From Prauserella muralis (lineage in GTDB: Bacteria; Actinomycetota; Actinomycetes; Mycobacteriales; Pseudonocardiaceae), in the NCBI RefSeq assembly GCF_003202285.1, contig NZ_MASW01000002.1, positions 1,240,001 to 1,304,000 of the forward strand: 64,000 bases of DNA, in the 5' to 3' direction. This document shows positions 17,501-25,460 of the stretch, piece after piece. The notes below the pieces were generated by a model. It had not been told where the DNA came from. It saw only the letters and a list, made by a program, of their open reading frames with translations, and did no database searches. A program made the translations under genes and the position numbers. How positions within the stretch are numbered: position 1 is the first letter of the stretch; each line of letters begins with the position of its first letter.

Positions 17501-18687
17501 CAGAGGAAATCAAACTTCTCAACCCCAACACCGGAACCTGCCCGGTGTTCCGCTCCCGCCGAGACGCAGAGATCACCCTCGGTATCTACCGTCGCGTCCC
17601 CGTCCTTATCAAGGAACCAGACGAACGCGGCCAGGGCGGCAGCAACCTGTGGGGCGTTTCGTTCTTGCGCATGTTCGACATGTCGCATGATGCCCGCTTC
17701 TTCCATACCCGGGAGGAGTTGGATGTTGACGGCTGGACGCTCACCGGCAACATCTTCACCAAGGGCGACCAGCGCATGCTCCCGCTCTACGAGGCGAAGA
17801 TGCTCCACCACTACGATCACCGGTGGGGCACCTACGACGAACACGGCGCGGTTCACGATCTATCCCTTGACGAGAAGCAAGACCCCAACGTCGTGGTGCT
17901 CCCGCGCTACTGGGTCTCCGAAGACGACGTGCCGACCGATCGCTTCGACAAGAACGGGAACCGTATCTACGAAGCCGGAGTATCCACCCGCTTGGCGAAC
18001 AAGCACTGGGAACACGACTGGCTTCTCGGTTGGCGAGACATTTGCCGCGCGACGGACGAGCGAACTGGCATCCCGGCAGTCTTTCCGAAGACTGCTGTTG
18101 GACACAAGTTCCTCCTGGAACTGCCTAACGTATCGGCGCCGCTGAATGCTGTACTACTTGGCATTCAATGCTCGTTCGCTTTCGATTTCGTTTCGCGTCA
18201 GAAGATCGGCGGAACGAGTATGGGATTCTTCGTGTGGCGGCAGCTCCCCGTGCTGACGCCCGCCATGGTGGAGAATCACACCGCATTCATCGTTCCCAGG
18301 ATCGTGGAAATTAGTTGCACCGCCTACGATATGGAGCCGTTCGCCCGCGACCTCGGCGACACGGGTCCGCCCTTCGTATGGGATGAGGAGCGCCGGGCTG
18401 TCATCCGCGCTGAGCTGGATGCCCTGTTCTTCCACCTGTACGGCGTCTCGCGCGAGGACGCGGACTACATCCTCGACACGTTCCCGATCGTCAAGCGCAA
18501 GGACGAGGCCAAGTACGGCACCTACCGCACCAAGGACCTGATCCTCGCCGAGTACGACCGCATGGCTGAAGCCGGTCTGAGCCTCACGAATCCGCTTGTC
18601 GACGGTGAGAATTACACTTCCACGCTCACCCCGCCGCCCGGTCAGGGGCCGCGGCACGCCCCCGCGCCGTCTGCTGGGAACGTCTGA
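14563..18687 (+). CDS. Large Eco57I-type N6-adenine DNA methylase, DrmMI-like
   Basis: A 1374-residue protein. Motif I, CDPACGSGHFLVAAARR, begins near residue 517; the following block GVDLNPMAVELTKVSLWLEAL is typical of the Eco57I/PglX group; motif IV NPPW is intact near residue 795. The C-terminal half should hold target recognition. In DISARM and BREX such enzymes mark host DNA for self-recognition. The ATG at 14563 overlaps the previous stop and has GGAGG upstream. The N-terminal 500 residues contain a Type I/II-like helical region (LLRLVYRLLFVFVAEDR, a pattern common in this group). From about 16430 to 18340 codon use becomes less GC-rich: 29 of 60 G+C at 16801-16860 against 45 of 60 at 15661-15720. 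Confidence 0.88.
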   Translation: MSAVARNQVFSAVHTVGGLLPADMLVRISEGKDVSGSLPSDYRVVGSRSVSDEAERHWDYLRSVWSDLREKLPPAPEAETPQDTTGLAGTQWLAPLFAELGFGELTAVGAAGIPADDSEVTGKTFPVSHRWNHVPVHLAAWHHALDRRPGGAGTVPPQSLVQECLNRTEKQLWGVVTNGRQLRLLRDSSALATASYVEFDLEAIFDGELFSEFVLLYRLLHVSRFAVADGASPATCWLERWRLDAITSGTRALDQLRESVRAAITTLGTGFLKHPDNARLRENVDVSTLHAALLRLVYRLLFVFVAEDRGVLHPDGADELAKQRYARYFSTAKLRAHARRRRGTAHDDLYRALRIVLDALGDEQGRPELALPGLGGIFDDTEADAPLRGLSLSNEHLLGAVRHLAQIRDVGSGRVRAVDYQHLDAEELGSIYESLLELVPRHNPFDRTFSLEELAGNERKTTGSYYTPSSLIECLLDSTLDPVIDDAVKQGEQAASAASESDAAEAITRELLSLTVCDPACGSGHFLVAAARRIAKRVAAARERNPEPTVDAVRHALHEVIARCIYGVDLNPMAVELTKVSLWLEALEPGKPLSFLDAHIKCGNALVGATPALLRKGIPDEAFIATEGDDKKVTKRLEKTNAEERQGQLGLFDVEETAVNVVNTTFAENARRITSAPANKLREVRRQAAAYASLMESTEYLNALHLADAWCAAFVWIKSNESPQAVTHDIFRALENPTTAAVSDATHGEIIRLREEYQFFHWHLEFPDVFSVPDDGRGVSSTTGWVGGFDCVLGNPPWDSVSLNEQEFFAQRSPKIAAVGKSDVRKKLIAKLRDDPETQSLFGEYAVAKRKVYAESHFLRRSGRFPLTGQGNLNTYAVFCETAKIIAGPRGRSGVIVPTGIATDARTQYFFKDLVERGSLAALYDFENAAPLFPGVHRSFKFCLLSLAGRAAREPAARFAFFVHDPVELDEADKTFSLTPEEIKLLNPNTGTCPVFRSRRDAEITLGIYRRVPVLIKEPDERGQGGSNLWGVSFLRMFDMSHDARFFHTREELDVDGWTLTGNIFTKGDQRMLPLYEAKMLHHYDHRWGTYDEHGAVHDLSLDEKQDPNVVVLPRYWVSEDDVPTDRFDKNGNRIYEAGVSTRLANKHWEHDWLLGWRDICRATDERTGIPAVFPKTAVGHKFLLELPNVSAPLNAVLLGIQCSFAFDFVSRQKIGGTSMGFFVWRQLPVLTPAMVENHTAFIVPRIVEISCTAYDMEPFARDLGDTGPPFVWDEERRAVIRAELDALFFHLYGVSREDADYILDTFPIVKRKDEAKYGTYRTKDLILAEYDRMAEAGLSLTNPLVDGENYTSTLTPPPGQGPRHAPAPSAGNV

Positions 18688-18725
18688 TGTTCGAGAGGTT
18701 TCGTGTACGAGGGGAGGAGCACGTC

Positions 18726-19202
18726 ATGCCCCTGCAGGCCGAACTCTGGACTCAGGAGCGCGGCCGACCGCCGCGTGAGCAGGTCATGGACCTGGCTGAT
18801 GCCGAGGGCGTCAGGGCGTTCGTCGCGACGCTGGCCCACGAGCAGGTCGGTGACGCAATCCTCACCCACACCGGGCGCCCCCGCGTCGAGACGCTCATCC
18901 CCGACGACGAGAATCCCGGCGAGTGTCTCACCATGCCGGATCACTCGGTGATCGTCGGCGTTCACGGCGATCGAGGCGCGATCAGCTATCGCGGAGCGGA
19001 CGGGCATGGCGCGGGGCCCGTACAGCTATACAGCCACGGTGAGGAGCCCGATCACCCCGTCATGTACGAGACGGACGAGTTCTCGCCCAACTGCGAACTG
19101 CCCGTCAATGTCATCACGCAGACGCTGATCGAGTTCCTGGAAACGGCGAAGCGCCCGCTGACAATTGGCTGGCAATCGGCTCTCGACTCGGCGCTTCCAT
19201 GA
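18726..19202 (+). CDS. Imm1-family immunity protein
   Basis: A 158-residue acidic protein. The layout (short strand pairs around VIVGVHGDRGAISYRGADG, then FSPNCELPVNVITQTLIEFLETAKRPLTIGWQ) matches Imm1, the immunity family that includes the partner of the DddA cytosine deaminase; the terminal 'F..T..RP....W' is the most telling part. The ATG at 18726 is preceded by GGGGAGGAG (18711-18719); an ATG at 18687 overlapping the methylase stop is an alternative. Its stop overlaps the McrB start. No deaminase or polymorphic toxin gene is visible nearby, so its partner is unknown; it may protect against a toxin elsewhere or inhibit an operon nuclease (speculative). Confidence 0.65.
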   Translation: MPLQAELWTQERGRPPREQVMDLADAEGVRAFVATLAHEQVGDAILTHTGRPRVETLIPDDENPGECLTMPDHSVIVGVHGDRGAISYRGADGHGAGPVQLYSHGEEPDHPVMYETDEFSPNCELPVNVITQTLIEFLETAKRPLTIGWQSALDSALP

Positions 19203-21034
19203 TGTCCGAAGAGTATCCCGAGTTCCAGCTTCGCCTGCCGCGCGGCGGCCCGGTCGCGCGGGGGCGGTTGCTGCGGGAGAAGGGTGCCGGCGGAAGCCCC
19301 AAGTTCGAGGTCCTTGCGGGATCGCCGGCCAGGGCCGAGATAGCGCCGTCGTTTGGCAAGCATGTCAGAACCTTCGCCAGACTTCGTGAACGCCTTGTCG
19401 CTGAGGGATCGATTGTTCCTTCCCAGACGTGGCCGGGATATCTCGAGACCGCGCAGAGCATCGTGTGCGACGCCCCGTCTGCCGCCGCGTCGATCGTGCT
19501 CGGCAGGAGCGCGAACGGGTGGAAAGTCTGGAAGACCGCCGACGGGCACCCACTCGAGGACTTCGTGGAACGGCCGTGGTCCGGTCCGAACCACACATGG
19601 TTGGTGCGCGGATCCAACGTCTTCGGGATCGACCTCGTGCAGCGGCTGTGGCTGCCGGAGCGGCTCGTCAGCCTTGCGGCCGGTCACTTGCGGCAGGTCG
19701 AGCCGGGCGTCAGCAAGGACCTGCTTCGCGCCTTCGTCGACGAGGACTACGAGTCCACCCTCACCTACAACCAGCGCGTGCGGCTGGTCGACGAGCTGCA
19801 TGCGTACCTGACCAAAATGAAACCGGGTGACACGGTATGCACGATCTCCAACGGCTCGCTCTACGTCGGCGAGATCACCGGTGACGTCGAGCAGGTCGCC
19901 TCGGAAGGTGGCCGCTCGAACCTGCGCCGCCCGGTCGACTGGCACGACGACGGTTACCCGTACCACGAGCTGCCCGAGGAGCTACAGCAGAAGCTGTCCG
20001 TCCAGCACGACGTTGTCGACCTCACCACCGTCGAAGGGCTCGTGGCCGGGCTCGGCCGCACCGACGAGGAGCTGGAAGAAGAGGCACGCGAGTCGCCCGG
20101 CGACACCAGCGTGGAGATCGCGGCACTCGCCCGGCGGGAGCTGGAACTTCCCGAACCGACACGCGAACTCGCGGACGAGCTGCTGGTCCACGACGTGGCC
20201 TGGCTGCGCGAAGTCCGGGATCTCCTCTGGGACGACCGCCAAATCGTCTTCTACGGCCCACCCGGCACCGGCAAGACCTACCTGGCGCTAAAACTCGCCG
20301 AGTACCTGGCCGGCGGACCGGAACAGGTCAAACTCGTGCAGTTCCACCCCTCGTACGCCTACGAAGACTTCTTCGAGGGGTTCCGGCCCCAGGAGGACCC
20401 GATCACCCGCGAGGTCGCTTTCCGGCTCACCGACGGCCCGCTGCGTGAACTCGCCGACGCCGCCGCACGCGAGGGCAACCGGCACCTCCCGCACGTTCTC
20501 ATCATCGACGAGATCAACCGGGCCAACCTGGCGAAGGTGTTCGGTGAGCTGTACTTCCTGCTGGAATACCGCAACCGGTCCGTGCGGCTCACGTACTCCG
20601 GCGACGATTTCGCGCTGCCACCCAACCTGTTCGTCATCGGCACGATGAACACCGCCGACCGCTCGATCGCGCTGGTGGACGCCGCGATGCGGCGGCGCTT
20701 CTCCTTCGTGGAGCTGTCTCCCCGCGCCGAACCGGCCAGCGGGCTGCTGCGCCGGTGGCTAAAGCGCGAAGGCTACGACTTCGAGCCTGCCGATCTGCTC
20801 GACGCGCTCAATGCCAGGATCGACGACCCGGACTTCCAGGTCGGTCCGTCCTACCTGATGAAGAAGGGTGTCTACCGCGAGGGTGGGCTGGAACGCGCCT
20901 GGCGCACGAAAATCCTTCCCCTGCTGGAGGAACACCACTACGGCGAGGGACTCGACGTGGAACAGCGGTACGGGCTGCGCGCGCTCCGCAGGGCCATCGG
21001 AGCCTCGCCGCACGAGCCGCCGAGCCCGGAATGA
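19199..21034 (+). CDS. McrB-like AAA+ GTPase with DUF4357 N-terminus
   Basis: A 611-residue protein. The N-terminus resembles DUF4357 (FARLRERLVAEGSI ... SAAASIVLGRSANGWKVWK, about residues 55-120). A PUA/EVE-like segment follows (MKPGDTVCTISNGSLYVGEITGDV, about 205-230), a possible modified-DNA reader. The AAA+ motor has Walker A GPPGTGKT near residue 353, IIDEINRAN near 434, and MNTADRSIALVDAAMRRRF near 483, the hallmark of McrB. McrB hexamers use GTP to drive McrC cleavage of modified DNA. The ATG at 19199 overlaps the Imm1 stop by 4 bp; a second ATG follows at 19202. Its stop overlaps the mcrC start. Confidence 0.85.
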   Translation: MMSEEYPEFQLRLPRGGPVARGRLLREKGAGGSPKFEVLAGSPARAEIAPSFGKHVRTFARLRERLVAEGSIVPSQTWPGYLETAQSIVCDAPSAAASIVLGRSANGWKVWKTADGHPLEDFVERPWSGPNHTWLVRGSNVFGIDLVQRLWLPERLVSLAAGHLRQVEPGVSKDLLRAFVDEDYESTLTYNQRVRLVDELHAYLTKMKPGDTVCTISNGSLYVGEITGDVEQVASEGGRSNLRRPVDWHDDGYPYHELPEELQQKLSVQHDVVDLTTVEGLVAGLGRTDEELEEEARESPGDTSVEIAALARRELELPEPTRELADELLVHDVAWLREVRDLLWDDRQIVFYGPPGTGKTYLALKLAEYLAGGPEQVKLVQFHPSYAYEDFFEGFRPQEDPITREVAFRLTDGPLRELADAAAREGNRHLPHVLIIDEINRANLAKVFGELYFLLEYRNRSVRLTYSGDDFALPPNLFVIGTMNTADRSIALVDAAMRRRFSFVELSPRAEPASGLLRRWLKREGYDFEPADLLDALNARIDDPDFQVGPSYLMKKGVYREGGLERAWRTKILPLLEEHHYGEGLDVEQRYGLRALRRAIGASPHEPPSPE

Positions 21035-22242
21035 CCACGATCGGCCTGGCCGAGCACGGCCCGCCGCAGTCGGTACCGCTGGCTGAACCAGCGGGTCGAG
21101 CGCTGATCCGCTCCGGCGTGGTCGACGCGGCGCCGGACCCGGACGTGGCCGGGCAGTGGCGGGTCCGGGCCAAGAACCTGGTGGGCGTCGCGACGATCAG
21201 GACCGGTGATGGTGCGGCGATCACCGTGCGGGTCGCGCCGAAGATCCCGATCGCCCGGCTGCTATTCCTGCTCGGCTACAGCCGCGTCCGATGGCGCACC
21301 GATCAGGTCGTGGTCGGCGAGCAACGAGACCTGCTGCCCGCGTTCGCCCAACTGTTCACGCTCCAGGCGGAGCAATCGCTGCGGCAGGGCCTGCTTAAGG
21401 GCTACCGCGAGGTGGAAGAGACCGCGCTGGTCATGCGTGGCCGCGTCCGGCATGCCGACCAGGTCAGTCGACAGCACGGCAGGCTCATCCCACTCGAACT
21501 CACCCACGACGAGTACACCACCGACATCGCGGAGAACCGCCTGCTGCGCACCGCGTGCGACGCGCTGCTGCGCCTTCCCGGCACGAGCCCCGCTGGCGTC
21601 CCCGCTGACGTGCGCGGACGGTTGCTCCGCCTGCGAGCCCATTTGGGCGACATCACCCCCGTCCCACGCGGGCACCCGCTGCCCACGTGGCGGCCCAGCC
21701 GCCTCAACGCGCGCTACTACGACGCTCTCCGGCTGGCCAGCCTCGTGTTGCGCGGGGCTTCCGTGGAGCATCGGCCCGGGGACGTGACCGTGCACGGGTT
21801 CCTGTTCGACCTGGCGAAGGTCTTCGAGGACTTCGTCACCGCGGCTCTTCGCGCCGCGCTGGCCGGAGACGGCGACTATCGCGGCCACTGCGTCTTGCAG
21901 GCCACCCACCACCTGGACGAGTCCAACGCCATCCGCATCGTCCCGGACTTCGTCGCCTACGCCGAGGATGGCACCCCGCTGGCCGTGGCCGACACCAAGT
22001 ACAAGGCCGAACAGCCCGCGGGCTTCCCGGACGCCGACCTGTACCAGATGCTGGCCTACTGCACGGCCCTGAACCTGAGGGAAGGCCACCTCATCTACGC
22101 CAGGGGCAACGCACCGCACGGCTCCCACCGCGTCAAGCACGCGGGCGTCACGATCCACCAGCACGCCCTCGATCTGGACCGGCCACCCGGGGACCTGCTC
22201 CGCGCCATCAGCCTGTTGGCGAGACGGCTCGGGACGACATGA
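21031..22242 (+). CDS. mcrC: McrC-like nuclease subunit
   Basis: A 403-residue McrC homologue. The C-terminal PD-(D/E)XK nuclease has IVPDFVAY (Asp near residue 306) and VADTKYKA (Asp-x-Lys near 321), followed by DLYQMLAYCTAL, the conserved helix of the family. The N-terminal part (VRVAPKIPIARLLFLLGYS) is the McrB-contacting region. The ATG at 21031 overlaps the McrB stop; the frame remains open upstream, but that part lies inside mcrB. Together with the preceding gene it should form a modification-dependent restriction enzyme. Their fusion into one transcription unit with a methylase/helicase system is unusual; see findings. Confidence 0.88.
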   Translation: MTTIGLAEHGPPQSVPLAEPAGRALIRSGVVDAAPDPDVAGQWRVRAKNLVGVATIRTGDGAAITVRVAPKIPIARLLFLLGYSRVRWRTDQVVVGEQRDLLPAFAQLFTLQAEQSLRQGLLKGYREVEETALVMRGRVRHADQVSRQHGRLIPLELTHDEYTTDIAENRLLRTACDALLRLPGTSPAGVPADVRGRLLRLRAHLGDITPVPRGHPLPTWRPSRLNARYYDALRLASLVLRGASVEHRPGDVTVHGFLFDLAKVFEDFVTAALRAALAGDGDYRGHCVLQATHHLDESNAIRIVPDFVAYAEDGTPLAVADTKYKAEQPAGFPDADLYQMLAYCTALNLREGHLIYARGNAPHGSHRVKHAGVTIHQHALDLDRPPGDLLRAISLLARRLGTT

Positions 22243-22259
22243 AGGGCCACTGCCCCGCG

Positions 22260-22286
22260 AGAACCGATCGTTTCGCGCCCGGTTCT
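22260..22286 (+). terminator. Weak hairpin after mcrC
   Basis: AGAACCG (22260-22266) pairs with CGGTTCT (22280-22286) across a 13-nt loop, followed by TCTCC. No U-tract is present, so this may be only partial termination before the UvrD gene. Confidence 0.3.
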
Positions 22287-22354
22287 TCTCCGCTCCCCGA
22301 ACGCGTACGGAAGCGGTGGTCTCTCGCCCCATGACGGCCATATGATCGTCAACC

Positions 22355-24508
22355 ATGCCGCAGCTCGCTCTCGCCAGCAGCTTCTGGGAGACCTACGACC
22401 TGTTGGAGAAACCGGTCAAGGCCGGCGTGCGCAAGGCGATGGCGAAGTTCCAGGAGCTGCCGATCGCGGAGCTGTACGCGGACAAGGGCCTGCACCTGGA
22501 ATCCGTGGACAAGGCGCGCGACCCGCGCATGCGGACCATCCGGATCACCGACTTCTGGCGTGGTGTCGTCCTCGCCCCCGATGACGGCAGCGACGTGTTT
22601 CTCCTGCTCAACGTGGTGCCGCACGACGACGCGTACGCGTGGGCGGCCAAGCGGCTCTACACCGTCAACACCGCGACCCGCGCGCTGGAAGTGCGCAACG
22701 TTGTCGCGATCGAACAGCTCACGCCCTCGTTGGAGCAGGCGTCCGCGGATGCGCCGACGCGGCTGTTCGAGCGCTTCTCCGACACCGTGCTCCGCGACCT
22801 CGGCATCGACGACCAGGTGCTCCGCGCCGCACGGGCCATCACCGACACAGCGCAGCTGGAAGCCTTCGGCGGGGTCCTGCCCGAGGACCAGTTCGAGGTC
22901 CTGCAGTTCCTTGCCGAGGGCTTCTCGCCCGAGGAGGTCTACCGGGATGTCGTCACCGAACGCAGGCCCGCCACAGCCGGTTCGGAGGCCGAGGACAGCC
23001 TCGAGATGGCTATCCGCAACACACCCAGCCGCATCACCCTCGTCGCCGGTCCCGACGACCTCGCGGAGATCCTCGACAAGCCGTTCACCGCGTGGCGGGT
23101 GTTCCTGCACCCGTCACAGCGCCGCGTCGCCTATCGCGTGTCCTACAACGGGCCCGCGCAGGTCAGCGGTGGTCCGGGCACCGGAAAGACCGTCGTGGCC
23201 CTGCACCGGGTCAAGCACCTGCTGTCCCGGTCGCGGGACAGCAGGATCCTGCTGACCACGTTCACCAACGCCCTGGCTGGGATGCTGCGGGAGAACCTCG
23301 CGCTACTCCTGGACGGCGACGAGTCGCAGCTGGCGCGCGTGCAGGTCACCACCGTCGACGCGTTCGCCAACCGGGTGGTGCGGGAACGGACGGGACAGCC
23401 ACCCGACCCGATCACCGACGCCGACGAGCGGCAGATCTGGCGACGGGTCCGGCGCAGACTCGACCTGCCATGGACGGAACAGTTCCTGGCGCAGGAGTTC
23501 CGGCACGTCGTGCTGGCCCAGAACATCACCAGCGAGCAGGAGTACCTGCAAGCCGAACGGCGCGGTCGCGGATCGGCCTTGCGGGCCCGGCAGCGGGAGG
23601 AGGTCTGGCGGGCCGTGGAAGCCTTCCGTGACGAGCTGCGGTCCACCGGGAAGACCACGCACCTGCAGGTGTGCGCCCGCGCCGCGGAACTGCTCGGCGC
23701 GCCGGACGCCGACGCCCACCGCTTTACCCACGCCGTGGTCGACGAGGCCCAGGACCTGCACCCGGCGCAGTGGCGCGTGATCCGGGCAGCGGTCCTTGAA
23801 GGGCCGGACGACCTGTTCATCACCGGCGACCCGCACCAGCGCATCTACGACTCGCGCGTCTCGCTCCGCGCGCTCGGCATCCCGGTCACGGGCCGGAGCA
23901 GCCGACTGCGCATCAACTACCGCAGCACGGCGGAGATCCTGTCCTGGTCCGTCGGCGTCCTCGCTGACACGGCGGTGGACGAGTTGAGTGGCGACGGCAA
24001 CGACACGCTGATCGGCTACCGCTCGCTGCTGCGCGGCACCCGGCCGCAGGTGACCGGGTACGCGAGCGAGCAGGACGAGGTCGCCGCGCTGGTCGAGCGA
24101 GTGCGGGAGTGGCTGGACCACGGGGTGCGAGCCGAGGAGATCGCTGTCTGCACGCGGTTCAACCTTCTCCAGGACAGGGTGCTCGACAGGTTGCAGGCCG
24201 CGGGCGTCCCCGCCGTGCGGGTCAGGGACCGCCCCGGCCCTCACGCCGAGGGAGTACGGCTGGCCAGCATGCACGCCATGAAGGGACTCGAGTTCCGCTG
24301 TGTCGCTGTCGTGGGAGCCACCGCGAGCGCCATTCCTTTCGGCAGGGAAGTGACTCCCGCGGAGGTGGACGGTCAGCAACACGTCAGCGACATGCTGAAG
24401 GAGCGGTGCCTGCTCTTCGTCGCGTGTACGCGGGCACGGGAACGGCTCGCGGTGTCCTGGAGCGGGACACGCAGCCCTTTCCTGCCCTCCGTGCCCGACG
24501 GCCGTTGA
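22355..24508 (+). CDS. UvrD/Rep-type helicase with RelE-like N-terminal domain
   Basis: A 717-residue SF1 helicase. Walker A GGPGTGKT lies near residue 273, DEAQDLHPAQW near 463, GDPHQRIY shortly after, and the last motifs include SMHAMKGLEFRCVAVVG. The first 110 residues do not belong to UvrD: FWETYDLLEKPVKAGVRKAMAKF ... MRTIRITDFWRGVVL ... VVPHDDAYAWAAKRLYTVN follow the fold pattern of RelE/ParE toxins. I know similar N-termini on UvrD-like proteins of other actinomycetes. A 112-bp gap separates it from mcrC, so it may be partly separately transcribed. A role in processing cut DNA or in a separate defence pathway is inferred from context. Confidence 0.82.
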   Translation: MPQLALASSFWETYDLLEKPVKAGVRKAMAKFQELPIAELYADKGLHLESVDKARDPRMRTIRITDFWRGVVLAPDDGSDVFLLLNVVPHDDAYAWAAKRLYTVNTATRALEVRNVVAIEQLTPSLEQASADAPTRLFERFSDTVLRDLGIDDQVLRAARAITDTAQLEAFGGVLPEDQFEVLQFLAEGFSPEEVYRDVVTERRPATAGSEAEDSLEMAIRNTPSRITLVAGPDDLAEILDKPFTAWRVFLHPSQRRVAYRVSYNGPAQVSGGPGTGKTVVALHRVKHLLSRSRDSRILLTTFTNALAGMLRENLALLLDGDESQLARVQVTTVDAFANRVVRERTGQPPDPITDADERQIWRRVRRRLDLPWTEQFLAQEFRHVVLAQNITSEQEYLQAERRGRGSALRARQREEVWRAVEAFRDELRSTGKTTHLQVCARAAELLGAPDADAHRFTHAVVDEAQDLHPAQWRVIRAAVLEGPDDLFITGDPHQRIYDSRVSLRALGIPVTGRSSRLRINYRSTAEILSWSVGVLADTAVDELSGDGNDTLIGYRSLLRGTRPQVTGYASEQDEVAALVERVREWLDHGVRAEEIAVCTRFNLLQDRVLDRLQAAGVPAVRVRDRPGPHAEGVRLASMHAMKGLEFRCVAVVGATASAIPFGREVTPAEVDGQQHVSDMLKERCLLFVACTRARERLAVSWSGTRSPFLPSVPDGR

Positions 24509-24524
24509 GGTGAGCTCGGGCTCC

Positions 24525-24614
24525 TTACCCGTCCAGTCCGTACTTGTCGCGGAGCTCCTTCGGAATGATGAGCTCGCGGCTGGTCACCTCGCGGGAGACG
24601 TTGATCGAACGCAC
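24525..24614 (-). pseudogene. Short orphan reading frame, possible gene remnant
   Basis: On the minus strand a 29-codon frame ends in RELIIPKELRDKYGLDG. The core recalls the 'IPkelRdklGl' strand of AbrB-type domains, but the rest of the domain is missing. It lies just downstream of the IclR gene at 24649. It could be the tail of a decayed gene at the island's right border, or chance coding. No function is assigned. Confidence 0.2.
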
Positions 24615-24648
24615 GACCCGGCCGGTGCTGACCGGACGGGCCGGGTCC

Positions 24649-25428
24649 TCAATCGCGGGCCCGGGTGAGGTCCGCCTCGATGCGCGCGGTGGTGGCGAGC
24701 AGCTCCGGAAGCCAGTCGCGGCGCATCGTCCGCACCGAGGCGCGGCTCACGTGCGAGGAGATGTTCACGGCCGCAACCACGTCCGAGGCGTCGTCCCGTA
24801 CCGGTGCGGCGATCGAGCGCAGGCCATCGGCAAGCTCCTCGTCGGCGATGGCCCAGCCCTGCCTGCGCGCCTTGTCGATCTCGTCGGCCAGGCGTGCAGG
24901 CTCGGTGATCGTCGCGTCGGTGAACGCGCGCAGGTCGGCGCGGTCGAGGTACTCGGCGACAGCGTCGGGTGGCTGCCCGCCGAGCAGGACGCGACCGGTC
25001 GACGTGACGTACGCGGGTGCCCGGGTCCCGACGGCGATCGCCTCGGTCAGCAGCCGTGAGCCGTACACGCGAGCCACGTAGAGCACCTCGTCGCCATCCA
25101 GCACGGTGAGCGACGACGTTTCGCGCACCTCGGCCGCGAGCCTCTCCAGATGGGGCAAGGCGATGTCGGGCAACCGGATGGCGGACAGGTAGGAATTGCC
25201 GAGCTCGAGCAGGCGCGGTCGCAGCCCATAGGTGTGGCCGTCGGTGTGCACGTAGCCGAGCTCGGTCAAGGTGATCAGGAACCGCCGGGCGGCCGCGCGG
25301 GTCAGCCCGGTGCGCCGGGCCACCTCTGTCAGCGGCAGTCGCGGCGATTCGGCGTCGAACGCCTGCACCACCGCGAGCCCGCGCTCCAACGACTGCACGA
25401 ACGGCTCGGTGCGCCCCTGCCCGGCCAT
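24649..25428 (-). CDS. IclR-family transcriptional regulator (PcaR/PcaU-like), copy 1
   Basis: A 259-residue regulator. The N-terminal winged helix (FVQSLERGLAVVQAFDAES, LPLTEVARRTGLTRAAARRFLITL) is followed by the IclR effector-binding domain (LPHLERLAAEVRETSSLTVLDGDEVLYVARV). The wording is that of the PcaU/PcaR/CatR subfamily, which senses aromatic or related acids. The ATG at 25428 has AGGAGGTG just upstream. It lies 32 bp downstream of its paralogue, in the same direction, so both are probably made from one transcript starting in the gap before the MFS gene. Confidence 0.88.
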   Translation of the reverse strand: MAGQGRTEPFVQSLERGLAVVQAFDAESPRLPLTEVARRTGLTRAAARRFLITLTELGYVHTDGHTYGLRPRLLELGNSYLSAIRLPDIALPHLERLAAEVRETSSLTVLDGDEVLYVARVYGSRLLTEAIAVGTRAPAYVTSTGRVLLGGQPPDAVAEYLDRADLRAFTDATITEPARLADEIDKARRQGWAIADEELADGLRSIAAPVRDDASDVVAAVNISSHVSRASVRTMRRDWLPELLATTARIEADLTRARD

Positions 25429-25460
25429 GGCACCTCCTGTCTCGGTGGTCTCGGGGTTCG

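Noticed and set aside
18726-19202. Reading the 158-residue gene as a DISARM DrmC-type nuclease
   Set aside because: It lacks phospholipase-D HxK motifs and is much too short; the Imm1 pattern fits better.
1-24508. Integrase, transposase or attachment-site repeats bordering the defence island
   Set aside because: None was seen. No direct repeat pair or tRNA end could be recognised at either border.
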